Shown: positions 1 to 10,758 of the stretch, in pieces | How the letters are laid out: the number at the start of each line of letters is the position of its first letter | How positions within the stretch are numbered: the stretch's first letter is position 1 | Assembly (NCBI GenBank): GCA_963691815.1 | Contig: OY829653.1 | Span: 6,364,801 to 6,428,800, forward strand | From: Echiichthys vipera | Lineage: Eukaryota; Chordata; Actinopteri; Perciformes; Trachinidae | Direction of reading: 5' to 3' | Length of the DNA: 64,000 nucleotides | The notes under the pieces: model-generated | What the model saw: the letters and a program-made list of their open reading frames with translations, nothing else | What the model was told of the DNA's origin: nothing | The model's database searches: none | Program-made: the position numbers and the translations under genes

Positions 1-760
1 AGAAAATAGTTAGTGTAATTAACACTGTAACGAGACACTCATGTGACTACGCGCCACGCAGGGTGAGACATAGATGCTGAAATTACAAATGCATCTATTC
101 CCTCACTTTCTAATTTGACAGACGGGGTCAGCCCTGGCTGGGACTCAGGGGTCGTGGCCTTTGGCTGGACCGTAGCTTTATGATGTGTGCAGAGATGCGG
201 AGGAGGAGTGATCCTGATCCCTGATTGGCTGGGATCAACGGACAGCCCACCAGCCTTAGATATCACGCACCTGCCATATTCTGTCTCTCACAAGTTGGCT
301 CAGGGGGAGGGTTAGGGGCCCCTCCCATGTATAACACAGATAGCAGACTGAAGTGTCAGATCAGGTTCTTAAAGGCTTACAGACAATATTTGATCCCAAT
401 AATCATTTTTGTTTAAACTTGAATGTTTGCATCCAAGGAAGAGAAATGTGTCTGAAACAGCAGTAACACCATAATGGGACAATTATATATCTTCAATAAA
501 TCATATAGTTCTGGGCACTTCCACTGTATCATGTAGGACAAATTAAATAAAAGGCCAAATGTACAACATCAGGCATTACTTTACAAACACAGATGTGGCC
601 AAGAAAACCTTTCCCTCATCAGTCGTAACTGGCTGAAGTTGAATTAAAAAGCCAGTATCGGTGTCGGGTGTGTCTGCATTGTGATATATCGGTCGGGGAG
701 GGAGTCCTGGGAGTCTAAGAGAACAAGTGTTGGGTTGTGAGTCAGCGCTCCCAGCCGACC
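1..760. other. Left-edge intergenic DNA, nothing recognised
   Basis: AT-rich sequence with many stops in all frames. The short open frames here lack splice context and resemble no protein I know. It may contain upstream regulatory DNA of the LINGO gene, but no particular site stands out before the TATA-like box at 763. Confidence 0.4.
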
Positions 761-762
761 AG

Positions 763-768
763 TATAAG
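763..768 (+). promoter_or_regulatory. TATA-like box, possible lingo4 promoter
   Basis: TATAAG lies about 130 bases upstream of a good splice donor at 902 (CAG|GTTAGA). The stretch between them is GC-richer than its surroundings and would suit a 5' UTR exon. LINGO genes usually have one or more non-coding first exons several kilobases upstream, which fits. No transcript evidence is available, so this is tentative. Confidence 0.25.
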
Positions 769-792
769 AGCTGTTTGCATGAGGAGCAGGGA

Positions 793-901
793 TGAGATAA
801 AGACTGTGCAGCTCTGGGACCGTCGACAACTCTGCCACTCAGAGGAGAGGCTGCAGCGAAGCCGAGTCCACACTCTGATGGTGGAGAAGCTGCTGCTGCA
901 G
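793..901 (+). other. lingo4: Candidate non-coding first exon of lingo4
   Basis: This is proposed only from the upstream TATA-like box and the donor after 901. The 5' edge is a guess at about 25-30 bases past the TATA-like box. It contains ATG triplets, so it would carry short upstream frames if used. Confidence 0.22.
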
Positions 902-3488
902 GTTAGATTAAATCTGGCATTTGGATTCTTTAGCTGTATTATAGTATAATATATACAGTAATATATAATATCTCTGCTTGTTATAAAACAACTGGGTTGT
1001 ATTTGCAGTTTATGTTTTTGGTTTTCTTTGCCATTTTGGGACATTGTAAATGCTGTGTAAAGAATTTGAGTAGAATTTGTAGGAGGTTAGTTACCTTTGT
1101 TGAGTTTACTGTACTGTAGCAGGTCTCGGCTGTGTCAGGGAGGGAAATACATAATTTACATCACATACTTTCCCCAGCACCTGATTATTCAACTAGAAAG
1201 GCCAGACACCGGCAGAATAATTTGATTATGTAATATTGTATTTCACCGTGCTTGTTTCACAGATGTACAGGGCTCATTTTGGACTTCCTCAAACACGTGC
1301 AGCAGGTTGCTTTTATTCATTACTCAGCGTTATCGTCAATAATATTTTTGTTTATTTTAAAACGTATGTTTTTAATCTGTCTCTTGACATTTATTATTTT
1401 ATCTCATCTTGGAGAACATTATTTCTATGCGAGATGCACACGCATTGTCTCGTAAAACTGAATAATGATTAAAAAAAAATGTATCTTTGTTATTCAAACC
1501 TATATATTCTCAGCTGCAGATGCTGTAATTCAGGATATGCTTCCCATTCAGGTCAGCATTTGGAGCAGATTAGGCATAGACATTAGTTTCTCACTCTGAA
1601 ACAAAGTTCTTCAGTAAGGAAAAACAGTTTGAGTTGAGTTGTTTCTTTGTGTATAATTATTCTAAAACTGTAAACTACACAGTACAACAATACAAATGAC
1701 GATGACATGACAAAAAAAAGAGTTAGGACGTCTATTAAAGTCGTAATCCGTGAGATTTGATGTGTTGTTTCTACCGGCCTCTTTGGTGGTAAGATGTAAC
1801 TGCAGGCGAGCCTGTTCTCTCAGAGCCCTCCACCTTGTCATCTTGTCGCTATGCGTGTTGACTTTTATTTTGCTCTATCGGAAACTTTATTGAAACACAT
1901 TCACCTCTCTACTCCCGGTCTGTCCCCTATTTGTTACCTTCTTAAATCCATACACGCACAAAGGTTCCTAGCCAAACTCAGAAGTTGGAAGTTCCCGATT
2001 TCAGATTACAAGTGAAGGCAGCGTAACTGGCAGACCAACCGCTGTCAGCAGCGTCACCAACATGGTGGAGTTTTCCCACTTTCAGAGGGAATGTCTCCAC
2101 AGACACAGAAAGAGGCAACGAGTGCTTTCATTAGTGGGTCACATGATCAATCACCATTGTTTTAACTCACTCTGTGATAGATAGGAATTTAAAAGGCCAT
2201 TAACTAGATAAAAAGCTTATGGATTATATATTTAAGTTATAAATGAGGTATACGTGAGTAATCAGTCCAACATTACAAGTTTCTCTCAATGGACTTTCAA
2301 TCTTTACAGCGTGCCCGTGCTTTCATTTCATAACAGAAATATCATTAAACAGAAAGAAAAAAAAAAAAACTCATGAAGAACAACACGTAGGGATTCCTTT
2401 TCCAGGACAAACCAACACGCAATAGATCTTCTAGGGTACAGGTTACCATCTTTACTCTGACTACTCTCTTAAAAATCTTTATTGCCTTGACCCTGTTGCT
2501 GGCTCTGGCTCCAGTTGGTGTGGTTAAAGCCAGATGCCTGGCCCAGGGGGAAAAGCTCTCATCCCACTGAGGCCTCATCTGCACCGTCAGATATGTCGCA
2601 CATGCGATCAGGCATACTAATACTTTTTTTTTATCTTTTAGGGCAGTTCGTATTTAGACACTTTCGTAGGTACTTAGGAGTACTTTTCCAGTCTTTAGGG
2701 GATAAAATGTTCTAAAAAGTGAGATGAATTCTTTGACGATAATCAGTTGAGTAGGGATTTTGTTGTCCGCAGTACAGAGATGTGGGCCAGTGTTATCAGC
2801 TGCGGCATCTGCTTCACACTGGACACACTCAATTTGTACTTTTTCTGTTGTGAGCACTGTCACATCAAATGACAAGTAAAAAAACACATACTGAGGGAGC
2901 ACCAGAAATGTATTAATCTTCATCATAAGCATGAGGACTTTTAGGATGGAGGAGTTTATTATGGCATGCACAGCTATAAACCGGACTCAACAAATAGCAA
3001 GCTGAAAAGGCAAGAAACAATAAGAATCAGTTTGTATTTCTCCATTTTAGATCCACCTTGGCACCCTAGTCACTCTTCTCTGTGAGAGCAGCTGGCACAA
3101 AATAAATCATTTAAAACCAGGGCAGGACTGCCTGCTCTCAAAGTTGTATTTGCAGTTGTTTTTCTAATTCATCTGGCTTGTCCTGGTTTTCCATTAGCAG
3201 AGCAAATACAAGTTGGAGCACAATGCCGATGAGGTTTTCTTATTTTTATTTTTCAGTTTTCTTATTTATATATCTATAATATCTATTTTACCAGAGGGTG
3301 AGACATGGACATAATGGACATAACACCACACCAATTGACTGTGGCAAGGGTAGTTGAATTCAACCTAAAGGCAAACGAGTGTTTTTGGATGCTTTTTGGT
3401 GTTTTATGGAGATTAAGTGAAATTGAAAACATTGTTTTTCTAATTGTGTTAAGATTTGTGTTTCCCTCTCTCTCTCTGTTCTGTACAG
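902..3488. other. Putative lingo4 intron 1
   Basis: AT-rich sequence with no gene-like frame and no clear repeat family. It would be intron 1 if the 901 donor joins the 3489 acceptor. It ends with a pyrimidine tract (TCTCTCTCTG...) at the acceptor. Confidence 0.3.
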
Positions 3489-3604
3489 GCGACTCTAAAG
3501 GGCATGCTATTGACAGAACCACGTCTCCACAGAGGACTTGACCCAAGTCTGATTCCAACTTGACTGCTACTGGTTATGAGAATCTGCACTCTGAGACTGA
3601 AACG
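3489..3604 (+). other. lingo4: Probable 5' UTR exon of lingo4
   Basis: The stretch is bounded by a strong acceptor (pyrimidine tract then TACAG before 3489) and a donor (ACG|GTACAT after 3604), 167 nt before the acceptor of the coding exon at 3772. In the LINGO reading frame it has a stop at 3539-3541 and no ATG after it, so it does not extend the protein. It contains two upstream ATGs, at 3504 (about 19 codons, then stop) and 3576; the second would read across the splice out of frame into the coding exon. Confidence 0.45.
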
Positions 3605-3783
3605 GTACATCTAGAAGCAAGTTTAATCTCATGGTTTTAAAAGTAATTCAGTGTTTCAAAATATGTTTGTATTTCATTCTTTTAAAAACATTTAAAGTTA
3701 AACATTAACATTTCTGCATTAATTGCCACAAACGGCTGAGCTAACGTCTTTATATGTGTGTCTCCTCTCAGGCTGGGGGTAAG

Positions 3784-5598
3784 ATGTTTGTGGAGTCAGT
3801 CGTTCGATGGGGGGCTTGGAGCATCCTGCTCCTGTTTGGACTGGGTGTGTCTGCGGGAAGCTGTCCTCCACGCTGTGTGTGCAGACCTGAGGCAAAAGAA
3901 GTGATCTGCTCCAGCAAACATTTGAACTCAGTGCCAGAGGGCTTTTCCAGCGATGCCAGGCGTTTGGATTTATCCCACAATAAGATTAAGACTGTCGGGC
4001 GCCGCCAGTTCACTGGCCTGCTGCAACTTCAAGAGTTGGATCTCAGTGATAACATAATCTCCATGATTGAGGTGGAGGCTTTCCAGGGCCTACAGAATCT
4101 CAGAACGCTTCGGATTAAGAATAACCGACTCAAGATCATCCCTGTTGGGGTCTTTTCTGGCCTGTCCAGTCTACGCTTTCTGGATCTGAGCCAGAATGAG
4201 ATTCTGGTGTTCCTGGACTATACCTTCAAAGAACTGGTTAACCTGCTAACGCTAGAAGCCGAAGAAAATGACTTGGTCTTCATATCCCAGCGGGCTTTCT
4301 TTGGTATGCAGAATCTGCAGGAGCTCAATTTAGATCGCAGCAACCTGACCTCCGTTCCTACCGAGGCATTGTCCCAGCTCCAGAGCTTGACACGTCTTCG
4401 CATGCTACGCCTCACCATTTCTTCACTGCCCAACAACGCTTTCCGACGACTACACCGTCTGCGTAGCCTCGTGATTGCAAACTGGCCAGCACTGGACACT
4501 GTGGCTAGCAACAGCCTGATTGGTCTTAATTTGACATCGCTTGTCATTAGCAGCTGCAACCTAAGTGTTGTTCCTTACTCAGCACTGCGTCACCTGGTGT
4601 ATTTGCGTTACCTGGACCTGTCCTACAACCCCATCACCATTATCCAAGGTAACCTGCTAGGGGACCTCTTGAGACTCCAGGAGTTACACCTAGCAGGGGG
4701 GAGCCTGCTACGAATAGAGCCGGGGGCCTTTAGGGGACTGGCCTACTTTCGCATGCTTAATGTGACATCCAATCAGCTCACTACTTTGGAGGAGAGCGTC
4801 TTCCACTCTGTGGGGAATCTTCAGGTGTTACGGTTGGATGGGAATCCCCTAGCATGTGACTGCCGGCTTCTCTGGGTGGTCCGACGCAGATTGCGCTTAA
4901 ACTTTGATGGACATCAGCCCACTTGTTTATCTCCTGAGGCAGTAAGACAGCGTGAATTCAGAGACTTCTCTGAGAAGGAGCTCCCAAAGCTGTTTACCTG
5001 CCGCCCTGCCCGTATCATGGACCGCAGGCCGCAGGAAGCGAGAGTAGAGGAGGGCACTACAATTCTCTTCTCCTGTAAGGCTGATGGGGATCCGGTCCCA
5101 TCTATTACCTGGATCTCATCCCATAGGAATGTGGTTTCTCCAACAGGACGGATCAGAGTTTTGCTCAATGGTACTCTAGAAGTGCGTTTTGCCCAGGTTC
5201 AGGACAGTGGAACATATCAGTGCCTGGCGGGCAACGCAGCCGGCAACGACAGCCTGTCTGTTGGTCTGTATGTGAAGGGGCTTCCTCGTAATCGAACCAT
5301 CCCTTTGTTTACAGAGGAGGGCTGGGTAGAGCCTTCAAACCCCCAAGCTGCCAACTCCTCAGCTCAAATGGCCAAACCATACCCCTTTGACGCAAAGACC
5401 CTGGTCATCGCCACCACCATGGGCTTCCTGTCCTTCCTAAGTTCAGTGGCCATCTGCTTTGTCTTCATGTTTTTCTGGAGCCAGAGCAAAGGTCAGATCA
5501 AGCACACAGCAACTATTGACTTTGTTCCCCGGTCTTCAATGGGTGGTGGAGGAGGGGAAGGAGGTGACGGTGGCAGGTTCACCATGAAACTTATTTAA
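3784..5598 (+). CDS. lingo4: LINGO-family LRR and Ig protein, probably LINGO4
   Basis: Single-exon CDS of 604 aa; LINGO proteins are about 590-620 aa. Family role: type I membrane proteins of neurons; LINGO1 is a Nogo-receptor co-receptor, LINGO4 is less studied. Seen: signal peptide about 1-25; cysteine-rich LRR N-cap (CPPRCVC, 27-33); about 12 leucine-rich repeats (about 56-350); LRR C-cap with C358, C360, C381 and C406; one Ig domain with C431 and C480 and the DSGTYQC motif; membrane segment about 539-565; short tail ending MKLI. Several N-glycosylation sites are present. The acceptor at 3770-3771 places the exon start at 3772, and 3784 is the first in-frame ATG. The LRRs resemble LINGO1 and LINGO4, but the membrane and tail pattern (GFLSFLSSV, CF, then DFV) matches LINGO4 better than LINGO1/2/3. 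Family membership is near certain; the paralogue is less so. Odd: a glycine-rich run in the tail (587-597). Confidence 0.9.
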   Translation: MFVESVVRWGAWSILLLFGLGVSAGSCPPRCVCRPEAKEVICSSKHLNSVPEGFSSDARRLDLSHNKIKTVGRRQFTGLLQLQELDLSDNIISMIEVEAFQGLQNLRTLRIKNNRLKIIPVGVFSGLSSLRFLDLSQNEILVFLDYTFKELVNLLTLEAEENDLVFISQRAFFGMQNLQELNLDRSNLTSVPTEALSQLQSLTRLRMLRLTISSLPNNAFRRLHRLRSLVIANWPALDTVASNSLIGLNLTSLVISSCNLSVVPYSALRHLVYLRYLDLSYNPITIIQGNLLGDLLRLQELHLAGGSLLRIEPGAFRGLAYFRMLNVTSNQLTTLEESVFHSVGNLQVLRLDGNPLACDCRLLWVVRRRLRLNFDGHQPTCLSPEAVRQREFRDFSEKELPKLFTCRPARIMDRRPQEARVEEGTTILFSCKADGDPVPSITWISSHRNVVSPTGRIRVLLNGTLEVRFAQVQDSGTYQCLAGNAAGNDSLSVGLYVKGLPRNRTIPLFTEEGWVEPSNPQAANSSAQMAKPYPFDAKTLVIATTMGFLSFLSSVAICFVFMFFWSQSKGQIKHTATIDFVPRSSMGGGGGEGGDGGRFTMKLI

Positions 5599-5955
5599 AG
5601 CCAAGGAAGAGGTGAAAGGGCCCTCCACATTGACTGTGAGTTCTTTTGCTCTATGGACTCCTCATTGGGACACTGAAGGACAGAGACCTCTAATTAAAGG
5701 CCCCCTTTGAAGACAAATCAGAGCCAGTTTGTTGGGCTTTTACTAGCCCTCTTCTAATTTTAAAGTTGGACGTTACATCTGAGACCCACTTTGCTAACGA
5801 ATGAATATATCATGATCTTGGAATAGAAAGATGTTAACAGATTGTAGGCAGAGCTCTCTCGTAGTTGCTGTGCATTTGTTCTCAACAACTTTTACCTTGA
5901 ATAGCAAATAACCAATTACTTGGCACACTTGTAATTCTTTTATGTAGCATGCAAC

Positions 5956-5961
5956 AATAAA
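5956..5961 (+). terminator. Poly(A) signal AATAAA downstream of lingo4
   Basis: Canonical hexamer about 360 bases after the lingo4 stop codon. A second copy is at 6237-6242. Which one is used cannot be told from sequence. Confidence 0.35.
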
Positions 5962-6236
5962 ATAGTTTGAATTTTCACAGATTTGGGGATTAAAACAAGA
6001 AAGGAGTTTAAGTCTGACACATTTCTGCATTGTCAAAACACATCAGGTGCTTGTTTTATCATCCATATTGTACAAGTGTGCTTGTATGTCTTCACTTGCC
6101 GATACAAGCCAAGTAAACATTTGCCCTTTTTGACCCTCGGGTTGCTATTTCTGCTTACCCACAGCAGATCATGTCAAAGACTGCCAATTCAGCGTTGACT
6201 GTAAGTGTATGTGACTATAAAGCTTTTGATACTTGC

Positions 6237-6242
6237 AATAAA
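6237..6242 (+). terminator. Second AATAAA downstream of lingo4
   Basis: Canonical hexamer about 640 bases after the stop codon, an alternative cleavage signal for lingo4. Confidence 0.3.
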
Positions 6243-6953
6243 TACATGGAATAGAGTAGCCAAATCATTTCTGATCCACAAATTGTGATATTTTGAACAT
6301 TTTGAAGCTTTGCAGAAAGCTTCATTGGAGATGTGCTTTCTGTTATAGGTACTGCTTACTTTAAATTATCATGCAGCAGCGCAAAGGGACGTATAGCAGA
6401 CCACAATGTACATAAGAATGTATCATTTCCCCTTTTCATACTTAAAACAAGTTTGTCATGTCCAAATTGGATCACTGCTGTTCTTTTGTAACATATTATT
6501 TTATCACGTTATTACAGTAGATGACTCTTTGTTCCATCAGACGATGCTTTGATTTCTCCTTTTTATATTCAAGAAACCACTTTTTTTATTTTTTAACCCA
6601 CACAAACTCTGAAAAACATGTGCCTCAGTAGCATTCTCACCTTGGACAGAGAGAATGCTCACCTGATCATTGTTATCTTGTAAATATTTAGGTCAAGGGC
6701 GTTTGTGTGCGCTGGGTTTATTCTATCATTATATCTAGTTCTGAGGATTAGTGTCACTCATGCTTTTATTATGCCGGGAAAACAGGATGTAAATAATGCA
6801 GAAACTCAGCATTGACTGATTTGCTATCCTGCTCATAAGTGACAGATTTGTTTTTCATTATACTTTATTAAATGCCTATATTTAAACCTGCCTCGTGTGT
6901 GTGTGGATTGCCTTGAATTGTTTCATGCTAAATGTTTTGGACTGCTATCAAAT

Positions 6954-7030
6954 GTGTGTGCGCGTGTGTGTGTGTGTGTGTGCGTGTGTTTGTGTGTTTG
7001 TGTGTGTGTGTGTGTGTGTGGGGGGGGGGT
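6954..7030. repeat. (TG)n microsatellite ending in poly-G
   Basis: Imperfect TG repeats with CG and TT interruptions, ending in a run of about ten G. Short open frames made of Cys-Val repeats here are artefacts of the repeat. Confidence 0.9.
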
Positions 7031-7590
7031 GATCCAATCATCTCAAAACTAATCTCTCACTGGATCTTCTTTCTGAAATTACTCAATTGTTGGGAAATTG
7101 GCAAGAGGAGACATATTTTCTTGCATAACCAAAGCACTTAATCTCCGCGCTGAGTCCTCACAATGGACCCAGTGTTTCAATTTGAGACAGAAAGTGGCCT
7201 CGTTGCCCCTTTGTAAGAAATCAGAGGTAAAGCTGGCAGTTAGCCACGCAGCCGTATGCTCGTCTTCTGTTTTTTAGCGAAGACAAAGGATTATGAATGC
7301 AGAGAAATAAAGTTGTGACAGTCGGTTTTCCCTCAGAGCCACGTTGTCCCGCTGAATGAATCTCTTTAGACATTTGCTGACAGTTCCTCTCTCCCCTGCT
7401 GCATATCCTTCACAGCAGAGTCCCCGCTTGAACAGAATATTGCACTTGAAAGTGATAGGCAAAACGGTAACCAATGAATTACCCTTGCTTTACCTTAGTG
7501 CAGTTTAAAGACTTTCAGTGCTCAGAGTGGATTCACTGGACAGAAAATCACTTTGTCTGTCCAGTGCAGTTGTCCAGAATAATCCCCCCG

Positions 7591-7593
<3 letters not shown>

Positions 7594-7623
<30 letters not shown>
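7594..7623. repeat. (CA)n microsatellite
   Basis: Near-perfect CA dinucleotide run of about 30 bases in intergenic DNA. Confidence 0.9.
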
Positions 7624-7626
<3 letters not shown>

Positions 7627-7954
7627 CAAGAAAGAAAAGAAACTGATAATCACGTGTATGAGCAGAGATTTAAACCCTTTTGGATTACCTCTGCATGTCT
7701 CAATCTGTTATATAGGTCTGTCTGGCGGGTGCTGTCCCCTGGCCCAGCTTGGCCTGTCATATTATCTATTTTAATACAACTATTCGCTCCCATTGGACAG
7801 AAAGCCAAAGGGGCAGATTAAAGTGGTGTTTATAAACCACTCCCCCCCCCCTATGACTAGCATGCAAACACCAATGAGGACAGTAGGGTCTCTTTGCAAC
7901 TGCTGTTACTGTAGTGTCAGGATCCTCCTCTGGTTTGACAGCGAACACGGGAGA

Positions 7955-8332
7955 ATTTTATTTATTTTTTAAATGTTTTTATTCACGAGAAAGGCAAAAG
8001 TGCATACAATAAGAAATAAGGACTTTTTCAAAAACAACAACAACCACTTATTCCCTCCCACCCCCAACCCCTCCCAGTCCTGCATGATTTCTCACAGATC
8101 AGTAATAACACACATCCTTCTTTCTGACCGTAAACAGACAAGTAAAAACATAAGTACATAGAAAAATTAAATTAGAGAGAGAGAGAAAAAAACACACAAT
8201 AAACCAGAGAAGTAGTATTTTCAGTGGATTGAAATGAGGGATGAAAAAATAAAACGAAAATGGAAAAAGAAATATAGTCAAAAGTCGATTTAATTTGTCC
8301 TGTAGTGTCTTTAGTTTAAGAAGAAGAATTAC
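7955..8332 (-). mobile_element. LINE remnant, 3' segment (antisense)
   Basis: Read on the minus strand, this continues the LINE reverse-transcriptase remnant seen at 8544-8760 and 9891-10090. It ends in an A-rich tail with AATAAA-like words, seen on the + strand as T-rich sequence near 7955-7985, as expected for a LINE 3' end. Many stops; not functional. The assignment rests on continuity and the A-rich end. Confidence 0.45.
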
Positions 8333-8532
8333 TTTACTAATCCCGTAAGGGGAAATTCAATTTTTTCACTCTGGTATTATACATGTTACACACACACAGG
8401 CCCGAAATACACACACATGCACAAACAGGACCTATATACATGCAATTAATAGAGAGATGTTAGAGCAACTTACGACCGGCGACCCTCCGGTTCCCAGCCG
8501 AGTCACCTATGGACGGAGCTCCTGCCTTTAGC
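8333..8532. mobile_element. Truncated SINE-like teleost repeat inside the LINE remnant
   Basis: It starts near AAGAATTACTTTACTAATCC and includes a CA-rich stretch, CATGCACAAACAGGACCTAT, and a terminal part with CCGGCGACCCTCCGGTTCCC. I recognise these words from a very common teleost interspersed repeat. It interrupts the LINE remnant and is shorter than full copies I recall. Confidence 0.55.
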
Positions 8533-8543
8533 TATGTAACTAA

Positions 8544-8760
8544 TCATGCAGCCCACAACCAAATCCAATTTTCCAGGTGTCCCCCTCAGATTGTATTTAA
8601 TTTTCTCCGTGTCTAAGTACAGCATGAGCGCCTCAAGCCACAGGGAAGCTTTGGGGGCGACTGGCGACTTCTATTCCAACAAAATTCTTCTACATGCTAA
8701 TAAAGAAGCAAAGGCACTACCATCCTTACCCTTTTTAATAATTGTTTGACGGTCTGATAA
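8544..8760 (-). pseudogene. LINE reverse-transcriptase C-terminal fragment
   Basis: The minus-strand translation, across a frameshift, reads as a typical C-terminal LINE ORF2 segment: ARRILLE-like residues, then in another frame LWLEALMLYLDTEKIKYNLR. This is the region after the RT domain in L1/Tx1-type fish LINEs. It is broken by a frameshift and by the MITE at 8763-9888, and continues upstream on the minus strand at 9891-10090. Confidence 0.6.
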
Positions 8761-8762
8761 TA

Positions 8763-9888
8763 CCGTATTTTTCGGATTATAAGTCGCTCCGCAGTATAAA
8801 TCGCACCAGCAGAAAATGCAGAATAAAGAAAGGAAAAAAACATATATAAGTCGCACTCGAGTACAAGTCCCATTTTTTGGGGAAATTTATTTGATAAAAT
8901 CCAACAGCAAGAAACGACATTTCATCTTGAAAGGCAATTTAAAATAAAAATAGAATAGAGAACAACAGACTGAATAAGTGTACGTTATATGACGCATAAA
9001 CAGCGAACTGAGAACGTGCCTGGTGTGTTAACGTAACATATTACGGTAAGAGTCATTCACAGAACTATAACATATAGAACATGCTCTACGTTTACCAAAC
9101 ACTCTGTCTCTAATCACACAGAACTATAACATATAGAACATGCTCTACGTTTACCAAACACTCTGTCACTAATCACACAGAACTATAACATGTAGAACAT
9201 GCTCTACGTTTACCAAACACTCTGTCACTAATCACACAGAACTATAACATATAGAACACGCTCTACGTTTACCAAACACTCTGTCACTGATCACACAGAA
9301 CTATAACATATAGAACATGCTTTACGTTTACCAAACAATCTGTCACTGCTAATCACTAAATCCAATGAACTCTTCTTCCTCGGTGTCACTTCTGAACAAC
9401 TCCGCCAACTCCAAAGGTAGACAATGCACCGCTTAGCTCAAGCATTAGCAGGTAGTGTTGTGGTTTTATGTCATTGCGTGACTATTGTAGTGCGCATTGT
9501 GGGTCTCTATGATAAATATCACACACGGAGGCGAGGCTGTAACATGTGCTCTTTGAGTAGCCGCACAACTTCATAACACAGACAGGAACAATCAATCACC
9601 GCACACACCGAGTGACACAGTCATGAACAGTCGAGCACCAAGTTTTTTTCACAGTGCACTTCTGCCATGACCCGCCCACGCCGAATTTTGATTGGTTGAC
9701 ATGTGTACGTGACGATTGCTGATATACGCCTAGTCTCTTACGTGACTGACATAAATAACAGCCCGGCCTATTATTTGATATTTTACGGTAATGTGTTAAT
9801 AATTTCACACATAAGTCGCTCCAGAGTATAAGTCGCATCCCCGGCCAAACTATGAAAAAAACTGCGACTTATAATCCGAACAATACGG
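8763..9888. mobile_element. Mariner-like MITE with TA target duplication
   Basis: The ends are inverted repeats: CCGTATTTTTCGGATTATAA on the left and the complement of CCGTATTGTTCGGATTATAA on the right, about 24 of 25 positions matching over the full repeat. Each end is flanked by TA (8761-8762 and 9889-9890), as for Tc1/mariner-type insertions. The 1126-bp element has no transposase frame. Subterminal copies of ATAAGTCGC occur near both ends. It splits the LINE fragment at 8544-10090 and contains the tandem array at 9061-9355. Confidence 0.85.
9061..9355. repeat. 59-bp minisatellite, five copies
   Basis: Five head-to-tail copies of a 59-bp unit begin at 9061, 9120, 9179, 9238 and 9297. Each contains AGAACTATAACATATAGAAC, then CTCTACGTTTACCAAACA. 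Copies differ by only a few bases, the last being most diverged. The array lies entirely inside the MITE. Confidence 0.93.
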
Positions 9889-9890
9889 TA

Positions 9891-10090
9891 CTCCAAAAAT
9901 AGCCAATTCTTCACAGAGTATCAACTTCATATTCAGTGCTTCTGCAAGATGTTTCAAAACAGCCGTCCAGTATTGCAGAGAGGGACAAGACCAATACATG
10001 TGGGTCATGTTTGCTGGTGACATGTGACAACTATTGCATGTGTCTGTGATGTTAGAATACAGTTTGGAAAGTTTGGAATTGGTCAAATGG
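9891..10090 (-). pseudogene. LINE ORF2 C-terminal fragment (zinc-knuckle-like)
   Basis: A 78-codon minus-strand frame has the C-x2-C ... H-x2-W-x2-C pattern (CNSCHM, THMYWSCP) found at the C-terminus of many vertebrate L1/Tx1-type LINE ORF2 proteins. It is truncated on its 5' side and joined in origin to the fragment at 8544-8760, the MITE having inserted between them. Confidence 0.7.
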
Positions 10091-10758
10091 ATACGATGTG
10101 CAACCTTAAATTGTATCAGGTTAAGTCTGGAACAAGATGGACATGGTAGACATTGTTATGCAGAGTGACTGGAGAAGAGGCTTACATGATTAGAGTACCT
10201 TAATTACAAAGGGCTAACAGCATGGGTGGTGAAGCTGAGGGGCTGGAAAGCTACAAGTTACATTTTTCTAATAGCCCTTGGTCTTGGTTTTGGTTTATTG
10301 TTTAAAAAAACACTTTTTTTTATTATTGACTCTAAGAATTATCATTTAGGAGTTGTGTTTTTCCCTTTAAGTGCACAAAACAATGACATTCTTTACCCTA
10401 AAATGCCAATTTGCATGCACTTATTTGTTTGAACAGGATTTTTAGTGCAGTACTGGATCTAGATCGGTATTCCTCCTTAACAGCTTTATCATTATTCTGG
10501 TCTGGAAAATGTCACAGTTAATTCTGCCTGCAGCCCTCACTGTCTCAACCGTCATTCTACGTGGATCTGACTCTCAAAAGTGCAGCGAAAGTTGACCTGT
10601 GCTGGACGGAGATGATCTCTACAGCCCTTCAGCGAGGAGTTGAGCGCTGATGAGAGGTCCTTGAAAAGATGAGAGGAGGAAAAACCTTTCCATCCGAATT
10701 ACTGTGACTAAAGTGGGCATGACTCTACATATTAACTAAAAAACCTTTCATCTCTATA

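Larger units (their letters stand above)
5599..6242 (+). other. lingo4: lingo4 3' UTR (proposed)
   Basis: AT-rich sequence after the stop codon, without further coding. Canonical AATAAA signals occur at 5956-5961 and 6237-6242, and either could end the transcript. A later ATTAAA-containing end near 6870, followed by a GT-rich stretch, is also possible. Confidence 0.4.

Noticed and set aside
3754..3783. Ten-codon N-terminal extension of the LINGO protein from an ATG at 3754
   Set aside because: The bases before 3772 are intronic by the acceptor TCTCCTCTCAG, so this ATG would be spliced out; 3784 is the first in-frame ATG in the exon.
9061..9355. CRISPR-like array of regular repeats
   Set aside because: The 59-bp units are directly adjacent with no unique spacers and lie within a eukaryotic transposon; this is a minisatellite.
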